From Nitrososphaerales archaeon (GTDB lineage: Archaea > Thermoproteota > Nitrososphaeria > Nitrososphaerales > Gagatemarchaeaceae), in contig JASHVT010000152.1 in assembly GCA_030039515.1 (NCBI GenBank), positions 1 to 6,024 of the forward strand: a stretch of 6,024 bases of DNA, in the 5' to 3' direction. Shown in pieces: positions 1 through 3,840 of the stretch (its first letter is position 1; every line of letters begins with the position of its first letter). Under the pieces are notes generated by a model that was not told the origin of the DNA, did no database searches, and saw only the letters and a program-made list of their open reading frames with translations. The position numbers and the translations under genes are program-made.

Positions 1-161
1 TAGTAGACATAGTAGTCTGGGACCGCCACAACCAGCCTCGAGACGAGCTGGCCGTAGACGAAGTATTGGAAGGCAAAGAAGACCCAGTAGTACGCTGTCC
101 ATGGAACCGAGTCGAACGCCTCGCGGACCTCGAACGAATAGAGGGAAAGCATCTCACGCAT
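1..161 (-). CDS. ABC-2 type transporter permease, 5' part only (runs off the window)
   Basis: An open frame on the minus strand begins at ATG 161-159 and stays open to base 1, giving about 53 residues. It starts MREMLSLYSFEVREAF and continues with aromatic, hydrophobic sequence (YYWVFFAFQYFVYGQ) that looks like the first membrane segment of an exporter permease. Its start overlaps the stop of the upstream ATPase gene by eight bases (ATGCGTGA), which implies translational coupling. A second ATG at 152-150 is an alternative start. No family motif is visible in so short a piece. The call rests on the membrane-like sequence and the tight coupling to a CcmA/DrrA-type ATPase, whose partner is normally an ABC-2 permease. 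The substrate is unknown. Confidence 0.75.
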   Translation of the reverse strand, partial: MREMLSLYSFEVREAFDSVPWTAYYWVFFAFQYFVYGQLVSRLVVAVPDYYVY

Positions 162-1107
162 TCTTTTGCAAGGCCTCCTTCCCCGTGTAGTGGAGGAAGA
201 CATCGTCGAGCGAGGGCTCGGAAACCCTGATTGAGGTGACCCTCACTCCAAGCTCCTGCATCGACATCATCATCAGAGGCAGCCAGTCCTCTGACTTGTT
301 CACGAACGTCCTCAGCCCACGGTCTCCACCCTGGACGACCCGCACGGTGCCTGGGACCTCCTGGATCGCACCGAGCACGCCAGGAGTGATCGGGGCCGAG
401 ACCTCAAGGTCCACGACGTCCCCACCGGTGATGCTGTCCTTGAGGGTCACGAGGTTCTCCGTGACGAGCTCCTTCCCTCCTTTCATGATGCAGATCCTGT
501 CAGCGAGATATTCCGCCTCTCTGACCTCGTTGGTGGCCACGATGACAGTCGACCCTTTCTCTCTTAGGCCCCTGATCAGATCCCAGATCATCCTCTTCCC
601 TTCGAGGTCCACCATCGCGGTCGGCTCGTCGAACACGGCGACCGGCGGCCTGTGCACGAAGAGCTTCGCCACCTCGAGCCGCTTGGCCTGCCCGCCCGAC
701 AGCTCCATGAACCTCTTGTTCCTCGAGGGCCAGAGCTCGAATTGCTTCAGGGTGTCGTCCACGGCCATCGAACGCTCTTCCCCACGCATCCCGTACATCG
801 AAGCATGAAATGACAGAATGTGGTACGGCTTGTGCCTCCAGAATCCCCTGGGCTCCTGGAACGAGATTCCTATGGACTCCCTCACCTTAAGGGGCTGCTT
901 GACCAGGTCGAATCCCATCACCGTCGCCGTACCGCTAGTAGGCTTCAACACTGTGGAGATGAGATGGAGGAAGGTCGTCTTCCCTGAGCCGTTCGGCCCG
1001 AGTAGCACAAGGATTTCTCCCTGCCTCACGCCGAGAGATAGAGCGTCCAAGGCCCTCGCTTCGCCGTACGATTTCGTCAGCACGTGCGTCTGAACAGCGC
1101 TCTCCAA
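154..1107 (-). CDS. ABC-2 type exporter ATP-binding protein (CcmA/DrrA-like)
   Basis: Nucleotide-binding subunit that would power an ABC-2 exporter at the cytoplasmic face. In the 317-residue product from TTG 1107 I see A-loop Tyr14, Walker A GPNGSGKTT (37-45), Q-loop Gln84, signature LSGGQ (136-140), and Walker B VAVFDE (156-161) with catalytic Glu161. A C-terminal domain ends in PSLDDVFLHYTGKE, typical of the DUF4162 tail of DrrA-like ATPases. The switch (H-loop) histidine is replaced by Asn193 (ATNEVREAE where TTHxxxEAE is usual), and the D-loop reads AMVD. The longer frame opens at GTG 1137, but a perfect SD (GGAGGAA, 1122-1116) lies inside that extension, 8 nt before TTG 1107. The TATA-like box at 1158-1152 also predicts transcription starting downstream of 1137, so TTG is preferred. 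The permease gene overlaps its 3' end. Substrate unknown. Confidence 0.93.
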   Translation of the reverse strand: MESAVQTHVLTKSYGEARALDALSLGVRQGEILVLLGPNGSGKTTFLHLISTVLKPTSGTATVMGFDLVKQPLKVRESIGISFQEPRGFWRHKPYHILSFHASMYGMRGEERSMAVDDTLKQFELWPSRNKRFMELSGGQAKRLEVAKLFVHRPPVAVFDEPTAMVDLEGKRMIWDLIRGLREKGSTVIVATNEVREAEYLADRICIMKGGKELVTENLVTLKDSITGGDVVDLEVSAPITPGVLGAIQEVPGTVRVVQGGDRGLRTFVNKSEDWLPLMMMSMQELGVRVTSIRVSEPSLDDVFLHYTGKEALQKNA

Positions 1108-1115
1108 AATTCGAC

Positions 1116-1122
1116 TTCCTCC
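1116..1122 (-). promoter_or_regulatory. Shine-Dalgarno site deciding the ATPase start
   Basis: GGAGGAA on the minus strand lies 8 nt before TTG 1107-1105. It falls inside the N-terminal extension that would be translated from GTG 1137, so it marks the shorter TTG start as the real one. Confidence 0.75.
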
Positions 1123-1151
1123 GGAAGGAAATTTCACTTCGATTCGAGGCG

Positions 1152-1158
1152 TTATTAA
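1152..1158 (-). promoter_or_regulatory. TATA-like box for the ABC exporter genes
   Basis: Minus-strand TTAATAA in otherwise GC-rich DNA. Archaeal spacing of about 25-27 nt puts the transcription start near 1129, giving a leader of about 20 nt that contains the GGAGGAA ribosome site. Transcription from the upstream VOC gene could also read through, since no T-run separates them. Confidence 0.5.
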
Positions 1159-1213
1159 CTGATACTCGACAACGGCTACGAAGAGCCTTGGCAGCGGCTG
1201 ATGCCGAGCGTCC

Positions 1214-1714
1214 TCAGGCCGGAGTTCGTGCCCTCCCGACGATGGCCTTGCCGCCTGGGAGTCTTGCTTTGAGCTCCCAGCCGTTCTCGGTCATCTTCGG
1301 CACGTCTTCGACTCCTACCACCTTCCTGGTCACGTCGACGACGCAGAACAGATTGCCATCGGGGTCCTCCAGGACTACGAAGTCGTCCTCCTGGTCGTAT
1401 TCCTGCGCGTGGCGCTTGGCCCCCAGCTTGAGAAGTCGCTCGACTTCTCCCTTCTGGTCTGTGGCATATAGATCGAAGTGCAGCCAGTTCCTCCCTGAGA
1501 GTTTCCCTGAGGGCCGCACCTTGTTCAGAGATACATTGGTGTTTCTGCCGGAAGGGTCCCGGAGAACCGCCCAGTCTTTCCCGACCGGGTCCCTAGGGGC
1601 GTAGCCCAGTGCCTCTTTCCAGAATGCGAGCATCTCGTCGAATCTCACGCAGTCGATTACCACCGAACCGATCCTCAGGTCTGACGTCTTCCTTCCCTCT
1701 CTTTTGCAACTCAC
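1214..1714 (-). CDS. VOC-superfamily (glyoxalase-like) protein
   Basis: A 166-residue soluble protein with a glyoxalase/bleomycin-resistance (vicinal oxygen chelate) fold. Strand one is LRIGSVVIDC (13-22), followed by helix FDEMLAFWKEALGY (25-38), the characteristic FW...LGY pattern. A second beta-alpha unit has WLHFDLYATD and the closing FVVLEDPDGNLFCVVD (about 112-127). This resembles the Glyoxalase_6-like families that carry one domain of about 120 residues. Here about 40 residues follow the domain (TRKVVGVEDVP to the end). Metal ligands cannot be assigned with confidence, so substrate and activity are unknown. The start is uncertain: GTG 1714 lies almost against the TATA box, which predicts transcription starting near 1696. 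GTG 1663, with GAGG 9 nt upstream, is an alternative but would cut into strand one. Confidence 0.87.
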   Translation of the reverse strand: MSCKREGRKTSDLRIGSVVIDCVRFDEMLAFWKEALGYAPRDPVGKDWAVLRDPSGRNTNVSLNKVRPSGKLSGRNWLHFDLYATDQKGEVERLLKLGAKRHAQEYDQEDDFVVLEDPDGNLFCVVDVTRKVVGVEDVPKMTENGWELKARLPGGKAIVGRARTPA

Positions 1715-1716
1715 AC

Positions 1717-1727
1717 CATATTTATCG
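1717..1727 (-). promoter_or_regulatory. TATA box for the VOC gene
   Basis: Minus-strand GATAAATATGG is a good archaeal TATA element. Its predicted transcription start (about 1696) lies downstream of the first in-frame GTG at 1714, so box or start codon needs revision. Confidence 0.5.
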
Positions 1728-1735
1728 TATCTCGG

Positions 1736-1761
1736 ACCGTTGCCGATTCCGAGTCAACGGT
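1736..1761. repeat. inverted repeat ACCGTTG-N12-CAACGGT upstream of the VOC promoter
   Basis: Perfect 7-bp arms at 1736-1742 and 1755-1761, about nine bases upstream of the VOC TATA box. A second pair, CTCGGA (1731-1736) and TCCGAG (1748-1753), interleaves with it. The position suits a dimeric regulator site; no regulator can be named. Confidence 0.45.
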
Positions 1762-1805
1762 ATTTCTCCGTATTCGGGCCGCGTCGACTGCGCGCTCGCC
1801 ACCTT

Positions 1806-1822
1806 GACTGATCGCATCAATC
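1806..1822. repeat. near-palindrome GACTGAT-CGC-ATCAATC
   Basis: Six of seven arm positions are complementary around a CGC centre. It lies roughly 60-80 bases upstream of the plus-strand TATA-like boxes of the sulfur genes and is a weak operator candidate. Confidence 0.25.
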
Positions 1823-1882
1823 GGTTCCTCTTCGAATCGTAATCCATCCCAGCCGCTCTATGTAATCATATACAATTAAGAG

Positions 1883-1890
1883 TTTAATTA
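1883..1890 (+). promoter_or_regulatory. TATA-like box for the sulfur genes
   Basis: TTTAATTA spans -31 to -24 relative to ATG 1914, the spacing expected if the transcript begins at that ATG (leaderless). A second A/T-rich element, CATATACAATTA at 1867-1878, would instead start transcription around 1898-1900 and leave a short leader holding GGGTGA. Confidence 0.5.
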
Positions 1891-1913
1891 CCTGTGATTA
1901 GAAGGGTGACGTC

Positions 1914-2006
1914 ATGACCAACTTACCGCGGCTAGAGACTGGTATGTCACCCGCGACTCTAGGTGCAAGGGGTCGTTCCCGCTCGATTAGGAGAGTTCGA
2001 GCTTGA
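1914..2006 (+). CDS. short upstream open frame (30 codons) overlapping the sulfurtransferase start
   Basis: ATG 1914 opens a 30-residue frame (begins MTNLPRLETG, ends RSRSIRRVRA) that stops at TGA 2004-2006. The sulfurtransferase start TTG 2003-2005 shares four bases with it (TTGA). GGGTGA at 1904-1909 is a possible but closely spaced ribosome site; TTTAATTA at 1883-1890 would suit a leaderless start here. The tail is strongly basic. It could be a leader peptide coupling translation to the next gene, or merely non-coding 5' leader. I recognise no family, and conservation has not been tested. Confidence 0.35.
   Translation: MTNLPRLETGMSPATLGARGRSRSIRRVRA
1989..1993 (+). promoter_or_regulatory. 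Shine-Dalgarno site deciding the sulfurtransferase TTG start
   Basis: AGGAG lies 9 nt before TTG 2003 and supports initiation at this non-ATG codon. No in-frame ATG lies near the N-terminus; the first Met after it is at residue 61, inside the first rhodanese domain. Confidence 0.65.
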
Positions 2007-2869
2007 GCGGCACCCTCAAGGAGCCAGCATACGCGCATTCTGAAGTGCTCGTTGACACGCAGTGGGTAAGCGATCACTTGCAAGACGGCTCAGTCAGAGT
2101 GGCGGAGGTGGACTACGACCCGCTGGCCAACTACGGCACTGGTCACGTACCTGGCGCGGTCCTATTCGACTGGAAGAAGGACATGAACGACCAGTTGAAC
2201 AGAGACATACTCTCGAGACAACAGCTGGAGGACCTGCTTGGCCGGAACGGTATAACGAAGGACACGACCACCGTCCTCTACGGTGACTTCAACAACTGGT
2301 TCGCAGCCTACGCCTTCTGGGACCTGAAGTACTACGGCGTGAAGGACGTGAGGTTGATGAACGGAGGGAGGAAGAAGTGGTTGCTGGAGGACCGCCCGCT
2401 GACCAAGGATGTTCCGACGTACCAGAGGACGAGTTACGTCGCGTCGGGCCCAGAAGAAAGGATCAGGGCGTACAAGGACTATGTCAGCGCTTCCATACGG
2501 TCCAGCGGCAGGGTGTTGGTCGACGTGAGGGGCCCCAAGGAGTTCACCGGCGAGGTCCTTGCGCCGCCAGAATACCCGACCGAACATGCCCAGCGAGGCG
2601 GACACATACCTGGGGCGCAGAACATCCCATGGGCGCAAGCAGTCAACGACGCCGACGGAACCTTCAAGACCAGGGCCCAGCTCGACGAGCTGTACAAGTC
2701 AAAGGGCGTGACCCCAGACAAGGAGGTCATAACCTATTGCAGAATAGGAGAGAGGTCGTCGTTCTCCTGGTTCGTCCTCAGGTACTTGCTGGGGTTCCCC
2801 GACGTGAAGAACTATGACGGCTCTTGGACCGAGTGGGGCAACTCTGTCAGATACCCCATCGAGAAGTGA
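2003..2869 (+). CDS. thiosulfate sulfurtransferase (two-domain rhodanese, SseA/CysA type)
   Basis: Cytoplasmic 288-residue enzyme moving sulfane sulfur from a donor such as thiosulfate onto its catalytic cysteine and on to a thiophilic acceptor. It has two tandem rhodanese domains, the usual size for the family. The first (about 13-135) is the inactive copy: GHVPGAVLFDW at 48-57, and YGDFNNWFAAYAFW where the active loop would be. The second (about 155-286) has VLVDVRGPKEFTGE (171-184), GGHIPGAQNIPW (199-210) and the active loop YCRIGERSSFSWFVL with Cys246. CRIGERSS is the loop of SseA/CysA-like thiosulfate sulfurtransferases rather than CG-type mercaptopyruvate enzymes. Start TTG 2003 is supported by AGGAG 9 nt upstream and overlaps the stop of a short leader frame. 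The next gene on the strand carries a TusA-like sulfur-carrier domain, a plausible acceptor. The true donor is not decided by sequence. Confidence 0.95.
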   Translation: MSGTLKEPAYAHSEVLVDTQWVSDHLQDGSVRVAEVDYDPLANYGTGHVPGAVLFDWKKDMNDQLNRDILSRQQLEDLLGRNGITKDTTTVLYGDFNNWFAAYAFWDLKYYGVKDVRLMNGGRKKWLLEDRPLTKDVPTYQRTSYVASGPEERIRAYKDYVSASIRSSGRVLVDVRGPKEFTGEVLAPPEYPTEHAQRGGHIPGAQNIPWAQAVNDADGTFKTRAQLDELYKSKGVTPDKEVITYCRIGERSSFSWFVLRYLLGFPDVKNYDGSWTEWGNSVRYPIEK

Positions 2870-2946
2870 TGGGGCGCCCCCGATCGGAGTAATCCGGTTG
2901 CACTGCTCGCGCCGTAGGCCTCCGGAGTCGCCTCGTCATGCCAAGC

Positions 2947-2954
2947 GGAGGTGA
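2947..2954 (+). promoter_or_regulatory. strong Shine-Dalgarno-like GGAGGTGA without a main-gene start behind it
   Basis: The best ribosome site in the window lies 9 bases after ATG 2938 and about 82 bases before ATG 3037, so it serves neither directly. The start at correct spacing is TTG 2966 (11 nt away), which opens a 24-codon frame in another phase. Confidence 0.5.
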
Positions 2955-2965
2955 CCTCGAACCGC

Positions 2966-3040
2966 TTGAGGCCCCGTTTGAGGGTCAAGTCCTCCCCACT
3001 TCTCCGCCCACTCATCGACAGGTGCCTGGGCACAAGATGA
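2966..3040 (+). CDS. short upstream open frame (24 codons) overlapping the H-like/TusA start
   Basis: TTG 2966, preceded at 11 nt by GGAGGTGA, opens a 24-codon frame ending at TGA 3038-3040. That stop overlaps ATG 3037 of the H-like/TusA gene as ATGA, the classic coupling arrangement. The peptide is basic (RPRLRVKSS...IDRCLGTR). It resembles in length, charge and overlap the leader frame ahead of the sulfurtransferase. I recognise no family; it may simply be a ribosome-delivery frame. If the main gene starts at ATG 2938 instead, this frame would be a chance. Confidence 0.35.
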   Translation: MRPRLRVKSSPLLRPLIDRCLGTR

Positions 3041-3717
3041 AGATTCTCGACTGCGAGTATCCCGATGAGCTCCTGTACGCCGTGGAGGATGGAATATGGG
3101 CACGTGAGTCTGACGGCGAGTTCGTCGTCGGCGTCGCGCCCACGCTCGGATGGATATCAGGAGGATTCACATCCGTGACGCTGAAGCCAGTCGGAACCAA
3201 GGTCGCCAGGGGAAAGACCATGGGCTCCATAGAGGGTCCGCGTCACTTCGATGTCCTGCGGGCGCCCTTCGACTGCACAGTTGTCGGGACAAACAGCGCA
3301 GTACTCAACAGCCCGCGCTTGGCGAACAAGCGCCCTTACGATGAAGGATGGCTCGCTAAGCTGAAACGGACTGGAAGGGAGACCTCTTTGGTGCCCTTGG
3401 TGGAGTGCGTTGCGGATGTCCGCGCCAGACTACAAGAGCTGCGGGTCCACTGCTTCGCGGCCTTCCCTGACGTGGAGATGTACGAGATTGGAGTCGAGTG
3501 TGCTGCGGTGCTTTCGAAGTTGAGCGAACTCATCGACGTCTCCCCAACTGAGACGACCGTGCACGTGGTCTCCGACGATCCTACCGCAGCGATTGAAATG
3601 GAGAGGTGGCAGATGCGAACAGGGAACTCTCTGCTGGAGACCAAGCGCGATGGCGCGCTCTTTCACTTCATTGTGAAGAAGCGCGAGGGTACCAGCTTCG
3701 GTCATCAGGACGGGTAG
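3037..3717 (+). CDS. fusion of a GcvH-like (lipoyl-fold) domain lacking the lipoyl lysine with a TusA-like sulfur-carrier domain
   Basis: From ATG 3037 the product is 226 residues. Residues about 5-111 match the H-protein/lipoyl fold: YPDELLYAVEDGIWAR, VTLKPVGTKVARGKTMGSIE, RAPFDCTVVGTN, and the closing PYDEGWLAKLK. In H proteins the lipoyl-lysine follows VE-x-x; here the aligned residue is Arg69 (SIEGPRHFD), so classical lipoylation looks impossible. Residues about 147-215 resemble TusA: MYEIGVECAAVLSKLSEL, then VHVVSDDPTAAIEMERW, RTGNSLLE and a closing FHFIVKK. Cys155 sits where the TusA persulfide Cys lies, but CPxP has become CAAV. It follows the rhodanese gene on the same strand with no T-run between them, so they probably share a transcript and may form a sulfur relay. 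A longer frame opens at ATG 2938, but its extra 33 residues are Pro-rich, match no domain and lack an SD. Function is inferred; the TusA match is weaker than the lipoyl-fold match. Confidence 0.85.
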   Translation: MKILDCEYPDELLYAVEDGIWARESDGEFVVGVAPTLGWISGGFTSVTLKPVGTKVARGKTMGSIEGPRHFDVLRAPFDCTVVGTNSAVLNSPRLANKRPYDEGWLAKLKRTGRETSLVPLVECVADVRARLQELRVHCFAAFPDVEMYEIGVECAAVLSKLSELIDVSPTETTVHVVSDDPTAAIEMERWQMRTGNSLLETKRDGALFHFIVKKREGTSFGHQDG

Positions 3718-3787
3718 AGACGCGCCGCCGAACCCGAGATGGCCTCTGCGCTCGCAGCTCGCTGGCGGATCGCGGCTTCCCACAATA

Positions 3788-3804
3788 GGCTGGATTATCC
3801 AGCC
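3788..3804. repeat. 17-bp perfect palindrome GGCTGGAT-T-ATCCAGCC, candidate operator
   Basis: Two 8-bp arms around one central T end four bases before the TATA box of the beta-propeller gene and overlap the place where the BRE element would lie. A dimeric regulator bound here would meet TFB/TBP directly. No regulator gene lies in the window. Confidence 0.55.
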
Positions 3805-3807
3805 AAC

Positions 3808-3815
3808 CTTATAAG
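3808..3815 (+). promoter_or_regulatory. TATA box for the beta-propeller gene
   Basis: CTTATAAG, spaced so that transcription should begin about 3835-3841, at or just before ATG 3841. This conflicts with use of the SD-like AGGAGGGG at 3826-3833, which would then lie largely outside the transcript unless an upstream start is used. Confidence 0.55.
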
Positions 3816-3840
3816 CCCCTTGAATAGGAGGGGTTCGGCC

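Larger units (their letters stand above)
1715..1913. other. gene-free divergent regulatory region
   Basis: About 200 bases between the minus-strand VOC gene and the plus-strand sulfur genes. No convincing coding frame is seen. It holds promoters in both directions and two inverted repeats, described separately. Confidence 0.7.

Noticed and set aside
236..1093. Plus-strand open frames across the ABC ATPase
   Set aside because: They are antisense shadows of a gene with intact Walker motifs and have no recognisable domains or promoters.
2062..2817. Other-frame open frames on both strands across the sulfurtransferase
   Set aside because: They result from GC-rich coding sequence; the rhodanese frame explains the region completely.
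2871..2887. Adjacent palindromes GGGGCGCCCC and CCGATCGG after the sulfurtransferase stop
   Set aside because: They are short, have no loop or T-run, and are expected by chance in GC-rich DNA; not a convincing terminator or operator.
2938..3036. 33-residue N-terminal extension of the H-like/TusA protein from ATG 2938
   Set aside because: It has no SD upstream, is Pro-rich with no domain match, and contains the strong GGAGGTGA that would be wasted; ATG 3037 starts just ahead of the H-like domain. It remains possible as an alternative start.
3816..3833. CCCCT/AGGGG hairpin that would mask the propeller SD
   Set aside because: The TATA box predicts transcription starting after this segment, so it would normally not be in the RNA.
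3739..3840. 34-residue N-terminal extension of the beta-propeller protein from ATG 3739
   Set aside because: It would bury the signal peptide, and it crosses the palindrome and the TATA box; ATG 3841 has a close AGGAGGGG.
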